A stretch of DNA of 5,094 nucleotides from contig JAGNPU010000171.1 of assembly GCA_017989485.1 (NCBI GenBank), forward strand, positions 1 through 5,094, given 5' to 3'. This document shows positions 1-4,603 of the stretch, one piece after another (the stretch's first letter is position 1; the number at the start of each line of letters is the position of its first letter). Under the pieces are notes generated by a model. The model was not told where the DNA came from. It searched no databases and saw only the letters and a list, made by a program, of their open reading frames with translations. The DNA comes from Neisseriaceae bacterium (GTDB taxonomy: Bacteria > Pseudomonadota > Gammaproteobacteria > Burkholderiales > Neisseriaceae). The translations under genes were made by a program, and so were the position numbers.

Positions 1-226
1 CGCCGGCATATTTTAAGAGGTTAAACGCCAGGCTGCTGGCGTGCAGCAGCTCCGACAGGCCCAGGAGGGCGGCGATGAGGTGGGGCACGATGCCTAGGGT
101 GCAGCCTAGGGCCGCCACCATGCTGGCCTGGCAGCCGCGTGACAGGCCCATGGCCACGGTGTAGACGACGCCGGTGCCGGGGGATGCGGTGATGAGGAAG
201 GTGATCAGTAAAAATTCTAGGCTCAT
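1..226 (-). CDS. LysE/RhtB-family amino-acid exporter, N-terminal part (cut by window edge)
   Basis: This is the first 75 codons of an inner-membrane exporter of the LysE/RhtB superfamily; members export amino acids or related small metabolites, and the substrate here cannot be read from the sequence. The frame is open to the left edge. It begins MSLEFLLITFLITASPGTG, with the family's first hydrophobic segment and the conserved small-residue/proline turn (A14-S-P-G-T-G19), then YTVAMGLSRG (22-31) and a second hydrophobic segment at about 35-58 containing GCTLGIVPH (41-49). I chose the ATG at 226 because it matches the usual N-terminus of the family; an in-frame ATG at 241 would add MKPRI. Neither has a convincing Shine-Dalgarno site. 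A terminator lies between it and pepP, so it should be transcribed separately from its own promoter at about 267-295. Family assignment is secure; substrate and full length are unknown. Confidence 0.85.
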   Translation of the reverse strand, partial: MSLEFLLITFLITASPGTGVVYTVAMGLSRGCQASMVAALGCTLGIVPHLIAALLGLSELLHASSLAFNLLKYAG

Positions 227-266
227 GATGCGCGGTTTCATGAAGGAGGCAAAAATTAATGCTACG

Positions 267-295
267 ATGATTTTTATTCTTTGTCATGATGACAA
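267..295 (-). promoter_or_regulatory. Predicted sigma70 promoter of the LysE-type exporter gene
   Basis: Read on the minus strand, TTGTCA (290-295, five of six matches to the -35 consensus) and AATCAT (267-272, four of six matches to the -10 consensus) are separated by 17 bp. Transcription would start near position 260, about 34 nt before the ATG at 226. The site lies just beyond the terminator of the pepP unit, as expected for an independent start. The -10 match is modest, so the exact box is uncertain. Confidence 0.45.
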
Positions 296-296
296 A
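280..296. promoter_or_regulatory. Perfect 17-bp palindrome, candidate operator over the exporter -35 box
   Basis: TTTGTCAT-G-ATGACAAA is a perfect inverted repeat: two 8-bp arms around one central base. It contains the whole predicted -35 hexamer (290-295) of the LysE-type gene. Size and placement fit a dimeric repressor site. The TTGT...ACAA outline is loosely like some GntR-family sites, but the regulator is not visible in the window and this link is inference. It is too tight to be a transcriptional hairpin (1-nt loop), which favours a DNA-binding site. Confidence 0.5.
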
Positions 297-297
297 C

Positions 298-335
298 AAA
301 AAAAGCCCCTCGGATCGCAAAATCGAGGGGCTTTT
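298..335 (-). terminator. Intrinsic terminator of the 71-aa/VanZ/pepP unit
   Basis: A 12-bp perfect stem (301-312 with 324-335, core GCCCCTCG/CGAGGGGC) encloses an 11-nt loop. On the minus strand the stem runs into a T-tract (the A-run around 298-304 on the plus strand). It begins 12 nt after the pepP stop codon. GC-rich core, flanking A/T runs and position make this a textbook Rho-independent terminator; the flanking A/T runs on both sides could let it work in either direction, but no plus-strand gene is present. Confidence 0.92.
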
Positions 336-347
336 GTGGCAAAAAAA

Positions 348-1646
348 CTAGCCTTGCATGATGTCTTCGATGTCGGCAATGTTTTTGGGCACGTCGGCGG
401 TGTAGACCACGCAGCCAGAGTCGGTGACCAAAACGTTGTCTTCAATGCGGATGCCCATGTGGCGAAAGTGCTCCGGAATGTCGGCGTCGCCAGGAATGTA
501 TAGGCCAGGCTCGACCGTGGTGCACATGCCTTCTTTCAGCAAAATCGGCTTGCCCGAGCGGTGGCGACCACCGACGTCGTGGACGTCTAGGCCCACCCAA
601 TGGCCAAGGCCGTGCATGTAAAAGCGGCGATAGCTTTGCTGCTCGATGTTGCTTTGTACCGACCCTTGCAATAATTTCAAATCAATCAGGCCTTGCACCA
701 AAATGTTTAAGGCCACGTCGTTGACCGACTGCCAGCTGACTTTGGCCTTAATGCTTTTGATGGCGGCCAGTTGCGCGGCCAAGACGATTTCGTAGACGTC
801 GCGCTGGGCGTCGTTAAACTTGCCGTTGACGGGGAAGGTGCGGCTGATGTCGCCGGCGTAGCTGCCGAATTCGGCGCCCGCATCGATCATCACCAGCTCA
901 CCGTCCTGTAGCTGGGCATTGTTGCTGACGTAATGCAGCACGCAGGCATTTTTGCCCGAGGCCACTATGCTTTCGTAGGCGGGCGAGCGGGCGCCGTGCT
1001 GCACAAACGTGTGCAACAGCTCGGCCTCGAGTTGGTATTCAAATAGACCGGGTTTGGCGGCGCGCATGGCGGCCACGTGGGCGAGGGCGCTGATTTTGGC
1101 GGCCTGTTTGAGCAAGGCCACTTCGTGGCTGTCTTTGATCAGGCGCATATTGTCTAAAATCACGCCTAAGTCCATTAAGGCCTTAGGGGCTTGCACATTG
1201 TGCCAGGACTCGGCCTTCACGCTTTGCCATAAGGCCATTAAGGCCTGGTCTTGCTCGGGGTAGAGGCCCCATAGTGCGTACAGTGATGGGCTGTTGCTGA
1301 TGCAGGCGTGGGCGACGCTGTCAAAGTCGGCGATGCTGTAGGCGTACTCAAAGCCAAAGGCGTCGGCGGCGGCTTCGGGGCCGTAGCGAAAGCCTTCCCA
1401 AATTTCTTGCTCGGGGTGTTTGTCGCGGCAAAACAGCAGCGCGGTTTGGTCTAGGGCGTTCAGCAACAGCACGGCGCCCGGCTCATTAAAACCGGTTAGG
1501 TAATAAAAATAGCTGTCCTGTCGGTAGGGGTAATACGTGTCGTTGCTGCGGCGCTGTTCTGGTGCCGCATGGACGATGGCAATGCCTTCAGACATGGCTT
1601 GTAAGACGCGTTGGCGGCGTTTGAAGTAGACATCATGACTCATCAT
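348..1646 (-). CDS. pepP: Xaa-Pro aminopeptidase (aminopeptidase P, family M24B)
   Basis: PepP is a cytoplasmic dimetal (usually Mn) peptidase that removes the N-terminal residue when proline is second. The 432 residues match the family length (E. coli about 441). The N-terminal domain (about 1-170) includes RRSNDTYYPYRQDS (32-45) and YYLTGFNEP (48-56). The pita-bread catalytic domain follows, with all five metal ligands visible: D255 (MIDAGAEF), D266 (YAGDISRTFPVNG), H349 (HGLGHWVGLDVHDVGG), E379 (TVEPGLY) and E402 (GIRIEDN). H238 and H356 match catalytic-pocket histidines of E. coli PepP. Its start overlaps the VanZ-like gene by 14 nt, suggesting translational coupling. GGGAGGG lies just upstream; the second ATG, at 1643, has the better spacing (7 nt from GGAGG), so the true product may lack one Met. 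Unlike the enterobacterial pepP-ubiH arrangement, a terminator follows and no ubiH is next to it. Confidence 0.97.
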   Translation of the reverse strand: MMSHDVYFKRRQRVLQAMSEGIAIVHAAPEQRRSNDTYYPYRQDSYFYYLTGFNEPGAVLLLNALDQTALLFCRDKHPEQEIWEGFRYGPEAAADAFGFEYAYSIADFDSVAHACISNSPSLYALWGLYPEQDQALMALWQSVKAESWHNVQAPKALMDLGVILDNMRLIKDSHEVALLKQAAKISALAHVAAMRAAKPGLFEYQLEAELLHTFVQHGARSPAYESIVASGKNACVLHYVSNNAQLQDGELVMIDAGAEFGSYAGDISRTFPVNGKFNDAQRDVYEIVLAAQLAAIKSIKAKVSWQSVNDVALNILVQGLIDLKLLQGSVQSNIEQQSYRRFYMHGLGHWVGLDVHDVGGRHRSGKPILLKEGMCTTVEPGLYIPGDADIPEHFRHMGIRIEDNVLVTDSGCVVYTADVPKNIADIEDIMQG

Positions 1647-2019
1647 AAGCCCTCCCGATTTCTCGTTTCAATTGGTTGACGTAGCGGCCAAATATCAGGG
1701 CCAATAAGGCGCCCATGACGTCGGCCAGCGCATCCCAGGCGTCACCACTGCGGGTGGTGGTCAGCAGCATTTGTAAGGCTTCGCTGCTGAGGGCCCAGAC
1801 GACGGCGCCCACAAGCAAGCCCTTAATGGGTAAGGCTTTAAGTTCTTGGGTGTAGGCCTTGCACAGCAGCCAAAATTGCCCAAAAAACATAGAAAAATGG
1901 GCAAATTTGTCAAAGTGGGCAAACGGCATTGTGGCGTCGGGGCTGGCGGGCCGGAACAAAAAGTAGAGGCTGCCGGCAAACCACAACAGGGCCACAATGG
2001 TCAGCTTGTTCTTGGGCAT
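1633..2019 (-). CDS. VanZ-like small integral membrane protein
   Basis: A 128-residue protein with four predicted membrane segments (about 5-22, 40-57, 64-83 and 95-113), the usual layout of stand-alone VanZ-like domains. Family-type landmarks are visible: D37-K-F-A-H41-F after the first segment, S79-E80 with Q83 at the end of the third, and GDAWDALADVMG (92-103) leading into the fourth. VanZ itself was named for low-level teicoplanin resistance in the vanA cluster, but most proteobacterial VanZ-like proteins have no known role, so resistance should not be assumed. The ATG shares one base with the stop of the upstream 71-aa gene (TAATG), and its own end overlaps the pepP start, so the three are probably cotranscribed and translationally coupled. 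The Shine-Dalgarno site is weak, consistent with coupling. Confidence 0.82.
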   Translation of the reverse strand: MPKNKLTIVALLWFAGSLYFLFRPASPDATMPFAHFDKFAHFSMFFGQFWLLCKAYTQELKALPIKGLLVGAVVWALSSEALQMLLTTTRSGDAWDALADVMGALLALIFGRYVNQLKREIGRAYDES

Positions 2020-2234
2020 TACTCGCCCGCTTCTTCTTCAAGCCATTGTTGGCATAGGTGGGCGTAGCGTTCGAACTTGCCGCCGCGCTTCATTAAAATA
2101 TCGCGCCATTCGGCCACGTCTTCTGGGCTAGGCGCATCTTCGATGGCGGCCTCATACAGCAAAAAGTCGATGGCAAACTGCACGGCAGCGGCGCTTTCGT
2201 TGTACATTACGTCTAAAAAATTAGTGTCTGACAT
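2019..2234 (-). CDS. Small acidic protein of unknown function (71 aa)
   Basis: I do not recognise this protein. It has 71 residues, about 16 Asp/Glu against 5 Lys/Arg, no signal peptide and no membrane segment, so it is probably cytoplasmic and helical. The first half (about 5-32) has the look of an amphipathic helix (FLDVMYNESAAAVQFAIDFL); APSPEDVAEWRDILMKRGG (34-52) looks like a capped second helix, followed by ERYAHLCQQWLEEEAGE. It is not SdhE, which is similar in length but carries an RRGM(L/K)E motif absent here. It is supported as a real gene by its exact TAATG junction with the VanZ-like gene and by its place at the head of the unit. The start ATG is preceded by only a weak purine stretch (AGAAAG). 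It could be an adaptor for the membrane protein downstream, but this is speculation. Confidence 0.78.
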   Translation of the reverse strand: MSDTNFLDVMYNESAAAVQFAIDFLLYEAAIEDAPSPEDVAEWRDILMKRGGKFERYAHLCQQWLEEEAGE

Positions 2235-2270
2235 GCCGTTCTTTCTAAGTTATCGGGCTAAACAAGGAGA

Positions 2271-2297
2271 AAGGCGACCACGCTTGTGGGTCGCCTT
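2271..2297 (-). terminator. Stem-loop terminator after yebC
   Basis: AAGGCGACC (2271-2279) pairs perfectly with GGTCGCCTT (2289-2297); allowing one bulged base adds two inner pairs around a GCTT/AAGC loop. It sits 30 bp past the yebC stop and before the 71-aa gene. On the minus strand the stem is followed by a pyrimidine-rich but interrupted tract (TTTCTCCTTGTTT), so it may be a leaky terminator allowing read-through into the next genes. No convincing promoter was found between it and the 71-aa gene, which favours partial read-through. Confidence 0.7.
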
Positions 2298-2326
2298 CTT
2301 TAATATGTGATGCAAACATCGCGCGT

Positions 2327-3055
2327 CTAGTCGAGTTCGAGGACGGCAGAAGTATACACCTCTTGCACGTCATCTAGGTCTTCTAGAGCATCAATGAGTT
2401 TTTGCATTTTCTGGGCGTCGTCCCCAGACAGTTCAATCTCGTTTTGTGGGCGCATGGTGACTTCACCATCTTCGGCTTTAAAGCCTGCGGCCTCAAGGGT
2501 TTGCTTGACCGCGCTGTGGTCGTTGGGCTCGGTAATGACCTCAATCGAGCCGTCGTCGTTGATGATCACGTCTTCGGCACCGGCCTCTAGGGCCGCGTCC
2601 ATGAGCGCTTCTTCATCGGTTTCTGGCCCAAACAACAAATAGCCCTGGTGGGTAAATTGAAACGCCACCGAGCCGTCGGTGCCTAAGTTGCCCCCGTTTT
2701 TGCTGAAGGCGTGACGCACGTCGGCCACGGTGCGGGTTTTGTTGTCGGTAAGGCAATCCACCATGACGGCAGCGCCGCCTATGCCGTAGCCTTCATAACG
2801 CAACTCTAGGTATTCAACGCCTTCTAGGCTGCCCGTGCCACGGTCGATGGCGCGCTGAATATTGTCTTTGGGCATATTGGCATCAAGGGCTTTGTCCATG
2901 GCGAGACGCAGGCGAGGGTTAGAGCCGGGGTCGCCGCCGCCCATTTTGGCCGCAACGGTGATTTCTTTAATCACCCGAGTAAAAATTTTGCCACGCTTGG
3001 CGTCTTGACGTTCTTTTTTGTGGCGGATATTCGCCCACTTACTGTGACCTGCCAT
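2327..3055 (-). CDS. yebC: YebC/PmpR (TACO1-like) family protein
   Basis: A 242-residue cytoplasmic protein of the YebC family, full length. It opens with the signature [23 protein letters not shown] (1-23), a basic N-terminal domain, followed by [15 protein letters not shown] (29-43), [12 protein letters not shown] (59-70), [12 protein letters not shown] (85-96), DNKTRT (103-108) and [16 protein letters not shown] (116-131). The C-terminal domain is acidic and ends [13 protein letters not shown]. Family members were first described as transcription regulators (PmpR); later work on YebC and mitochondrial TACO1 supports a ribosome-associated role in relieving stalls, notably at proline-rich stretches. 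The orthologue is strongly Neisseriales-like by recall. The start is secure: ATG with AAGGA 9 nt upstream. It has its own predicted promoter (3127-3155), a leader hairpin (3079-3103) and a downstream stem-loop, suggesting a largely single-gene transcript. Confidence 0.97.
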   Translation of the reverse strand: MAGHSKWANIRHKKERQDAKRGKIFTRVIKEITVAAKMGGGDPGSNPRLRLAMDKALDANMPKDNIQRAIDRGTGSLEGVEYLELRYEGYGIGGAAVMVDCLTDNKTRTVADVRHAFSKNGGNLGTDGSVAFQFTHQGYLLFGPETDEEALMDAALEAGAEDVIINDDGSIEVITEPNDHSAVKQTLEAAGFKAEDGEVTMRPQNEIELSGDDAQKMQKLIDALEDLDDVQEVYTSAVLELD

Positions 3056-3078
3056 GTATTGATTTCCTTAATGCAACC

Positions 3079-3103
3079 TGTTTGACTCACCATGAATCAA
3101 ACA
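3079..3103 (-). promoter_or_regulatory. Leader hairpin or operator dyad in the yebC 5' untranslated region
   Basis: Two 11-nt arms (3079-3089 and 3093-3103) around a 3-nt centre form an inverted repeat with a single DNA mismatch; the outer seven bases, TGTTTGA/TCAAACA, are perfect. In the minus-strand RNA the mismatch becomes a U-G wobble, giving an uninterrupted 11-bp stem with loop UGG. It lies between the predicted transcription start (about 3120) and the yebC Shine-Dalgarno site, ending about 24 nt before the ATG. No U-tract follows, so it is not an intrinsic terminator. It may be an RNA control element, a 5' stabilising stem or a repressor site; these cannot be told apart here. Confidence 0.5.
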
Positions 3104-3126
3104 AAGATAAACAAATTAACCCAGCC

Positions 3127-3155
3127 ATTCTAGCATACCCACGAAAGCCTATAAA
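3127..3155 (-). promoter_or_regulatory. Predicted extended -10 promoter of yebC
   Basis: On the minus strand TAGAAT (3127-3132, five of six matches to TATAAT) is preceded by TGC, an extended -10 element (TG at 3134-3135). A four-of-six -35 match, TTTATA (3150-3155), sits at the ideal 17-bp spacing. Transcription would start near 3120, giving a leader of about 65 nt that contains the 3079-3103 hairpin. It lies in the 121-bp gap after the DUF2322-like gene. Confidence 0.65.
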
Positions 3156-3176
3156 AGGCCGTTCTGCCGCAGGGGG

Positions 3177-3509
3177 TTATTTTTCTGCCTCGGGCGTCAA
3201 GATGGGCCGTAGTCGGTATTCTAAATTATGGGCTTTTTGGGCCAGTAAAAAATCAATATTGGGGTGGCTGCCGGGGTGGTCAATGGCGGTTTGAACGTGT
3301 TCGCCAAACAAAATCAGGCCTAGGGCCACGGCGTCTTCGTCGAGGAAGGTGCCGCCCAAAGACAGGGCGTGATAGATGGTTAACGAGCCTTGCGTGCCGG
3401 GCCCGTTGGGAATGTGGTGGACGGTGAGGCCCAGTAGGTTGACCACGTCTAAGCCTTGCAGGTGGTCTATGCTTGGCAAAGTGGCCAAATGGTCTTTAAA
3501 TGTCAGCAT
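3177..3509 (-). CDS. DUF2322-like conserved hypothetical protein
   Basis: A 110-residue soluble protein with no signal peptide or membrane segment. It resembles the DUF2322 family of small, uncharacterised betaproteobacterial proteins as I remember it: DHLQGLDVVNL (15-25), VHHIPNGPG (30-38), GSLTIYHAL (41-49), LFGEH (67-71) and HPGSHPNIDFLL (78-89), followed by a YRLRPI element. The VHHIP...PG and PG.HPNID blocks are the distinctive parts. No function is established for the family and none is claimed. The ATG has AAGG 7 nt upstream. It lies 54 bp after upp, close enough for cotranscription, with a GC-rich dyad in between. The family name is from recall, so it is less certain than the gene itself. 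Confidence 0.75.
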   Translation of the reverse strand: MLTFKDHLATLPSIDHLQGLDVVNLLGLTVHHIPNGPGTQGSLTIYHALSLGGTFLDEDAVALGLILFGEHVQTAIDHPGSHPNIDFLLAQKAHNLEYRLRPILTPEAEK

Positions 3510-3524
3510 GAATGAGCCTTAACC

Positions 3525-3544
3525 CCCCGGGCCTAGGCCAGGGG
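3525..3544 (-). repeat. GC-rich 20-bp dyad between upp and the DUF2322-like gene
   Basis: The dyad is CCCC-G-GGCCTAGGCC-A-GGGG on the plus strand, symmetric except for one opposed pair. As RNA it can fold as a short GC stem closing only a few nucleotides before the AAGG ribosome-binding site of the DUF2322-like gene. No T-tract follows, so it is unlikely to be an intrinsic terminator; an mRNA-stabilising or translation-modulating stem, or a protein site on DNA, are alternatives. Confidence 0.4.
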
Positions 3545-3563
3545 AGCGTATGGATGCTTCGGT

Positions 3564-4199
3564 TTAATGGTGTTGCTTGGTGCCGAAGATTTTGTCGCCG
3601 GCGTCGCCTAGGCCGGGGATGATGTAGCTGTTTTCATCTAGGTGGCTGTCTAGGGCGGCGGTGTAAATGGTCACGTCAGGGTGGGCTTCATTGACCACTT
3701 TAACGCCTTCAGGCGCGGCCACCAAAACCAAGGCCTTGATGTCTTTGCAGCCCTTGCGTTTTAAAATGTCGATGGTGGCCACAATCGAGCCGCCGGTCGC
3801 CAACATTGGGTCTAGAATCAGCGCGGTACGCTCAGACAGGTTGTCGACGAATTTGTCAAAATAAGGCTCAGGCTGTAGCGTCTCTTCGTTGCGAGACAGG
3901 CCCATGACGCTGACTTTGGCGGTAGGGATCATGTCCAAAACACCGTCTAACATGCCCAGACCGGCACGCAAAATCGGCACCAAAGACACGGTTTTGCCCT
4001 TGATGCGGATGCCTTCAATCGGGCCGCACCAGCCTTCCATTTGGAAGGTTTCCGTCGGGAAGTCGCGTGAGGCTTCATAAGCCATCAGGCGCGCCAACTC
4101 CTTGGTCAGGGTTCTGAACTTATAGGTGCTGCAGTCTTCTGCACGCATTAAGGTCAGTTTGTGTTGGATAAGAGGGTGATTAACAACGGTAATTTTCAT
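3564..4199 (-). CDS. upp: Uracil phosphoribosyltransferase
   Basis: Upp makes UMP from uracil and PRPP in pyrimidine salvage, in the cytoplasm. The 211-residue protein is full length (E. coli 208) and aligns along its whole length with E. coli Upp from memory: [15 protein letters not shown] at the start, EGWCGPIEG (55-63), [20 protein letters not shown] (67-86), [13 protein letters not shown] (102-114), the PRPP-binding signature [12 protein letters not shown] (127-138), LVAAPEGV (159-166) and the uracil-binding C-terminal [17 protein letters not shown] (192-208), followed by a short QHH tail. The ATG at 4199 matches the family start; a weak AAAGAAG lies upstream. It is separated from grxD by 81 bp containing a hairpin and no clear promoter. 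No uraA-type uracil permease is adjacent, so substrate uptake must be encoded elsewhere. Confidence 0.98.
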   Translation of the reverse strand: MKITVVNHPLIQHKLTLMRAEDCSTYKFRTLTKELARLMAYEASRDFPTETFQMEGWCGPIEGIRIKGKTVSLVPILRAGLGMLDGVLDMIPTAKVSVMGLSRNEETLQPEPYFDKFVDNLSERTALILDPMLATGGSIVATIDILKRKGCKDIKALVLVAAPEGVKVVNEAHPDVTIYTAALDSHLDENSYIIPGLGDAGDKIFGTKQHH

Positions 4200-4231
4200 G
4201 TGTTTGCTTCTTTAGTCGCAGTAGATACAAC

Positions 4232-4266
4232 AGTGCCGCGCTGGCCTAAGCCGAGGTCGCGGCGCT
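4232..4266 (-). repeat. Intergenic hairpin between grxD and upp
   Basis: GCCGCG (4235-4240) pairs with CGCGGC (4258-4263), extended by two outer pairs across one mismatch; a smaller GGC/GCC stem (4243-4245 with 4250-4252) can form inside the loop. It begins about 15 bp after the grxD stop. On the minus strand it is followed by GTTGTATCTAC rather than a T-run, so it is at best a weak terminator; it may stabilise the grxD transcript or act as a Rho-related or attenuator structure before upp. The rest of the 81-bp gap has no feature I can support. Confidence 0.4.
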
Positions 4267-4280
4267 GGGAGAAAAAGGGC

Positions 4281-4586
4281 TTAAGCCAGTGCGGCTTGTA
4301 GTTCGCCGGCTTCAAACATTTCCAACATGATGTCTGAACCGCCTAGGAACTCACCGTTCACATACAGTTGTGGAATGGTCGGCCAGTTTGAAAACACTTT
4401 AATGCCTTCGCGAATGTCGTTGTTTTCTAACACGTTGACGGTGGTGAAATCGTTGCAGCCTGAGGCTTGCAAAATTTGCACGGCACGAGAAGAGAAACCA
4501 CACTGTGGAAACTGTTTGGTGCCTTTCATGAATAACACCACTTTGTGTTCGGTCACGATTTGTTGGATAGAAGCTTGTGCGCTCAT
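4281..4586 (-). CDS. grxD: Monothiol glutaredoxin, CGFS type
   Basis: A 101-residue cytoplasmic Grx4-type glutaredoxin. These proteins bind a [2Fe-2S] cluster as glutathione-bridged dimers or with BolA-type partners and help in Fe-S cluster delivery and iron homeostasis rather than classical disulfide reduction. With M1 at 4586, visible residues are K21 (FMKGT), the active/cluster site C29-G-F-S32 (QFPQCGFSSRAVQIL), WPTIPQLYVNGEFLGG (68-83) with the cis-Pro P72, and the glutathione-binding G82-G-S-D85. I chose the ATG at 4586 (MSAQASIQ) because AAGGAAAG lies 10 nt upstream; a longer frame starting at the TTG at 4607 would contain that ribosome-binding site and overlap the upstream stop. Only 17 bp separate it from the methyltransferase gene, so the two are probably cotranscribed. 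Confidence 0.97.
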   Translation of the reverse strand: MSAQASIQQIVTEHKVVLFMKGTKQFPQCGFSSRAVQILQASGCNDFTTVNVLENNDIREGIKVFSNWPTIPQLYVNGEFLGGSDIMLEMFEAGELQAALA

Positions 4587-4603
4587 GTTGATTCTTTCCT
4601 TAT

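Noticed and set aside
243..261. Strong plus-strand Shine-Dalgarno AAGGAGG followed 9 nt later by ATG
   Set aside because: The frame ends after three codons (M-L-R-stop), and no plus-strand promoter or gene is present. It is probably just the complement of the CCTCCTT stretch in the exporter leader.
21..320. A 99-codon minus-strand open frame starting at 320
   Set aside because: It runs across the terminator and in another frame of the LysE-type gene, and its product is rich in H, P and R with no family features. The true exporter frame is the one starting at 226.
174..503. A plus-strand open frame across the exporter start and the pepP end
   Set aside because: It is antisense to two recognised genes and crosses an intrinsic terminator; low-complexity basic product.
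424..1263. Plus-strand open frames antisense to pepP (424-621, 1009-1263)
   Set aside because: They are shadows of a well-supported gene, with no ribosome-binding context or recognisable motifs. The same applies to the plus-strand frames opposite the VanZ-like, yebC, upp and grxD genes.
1586..1597. TTCAGACATGGC-like string as a Neisseria DNA uptake sequence
   Set aside because: It has extra bases compared with the reverse complement of GCCGTCTGAA and lies in pepP codons; no exact uptake sequence or known dialect was seen anywhere in the window.
2019..2234. The 71-aa gene as SdhE (FAD assembly factor)
   Set aside because: Length is similar but the RRGM(L/K)E motif is absent and no sdh genes are near.
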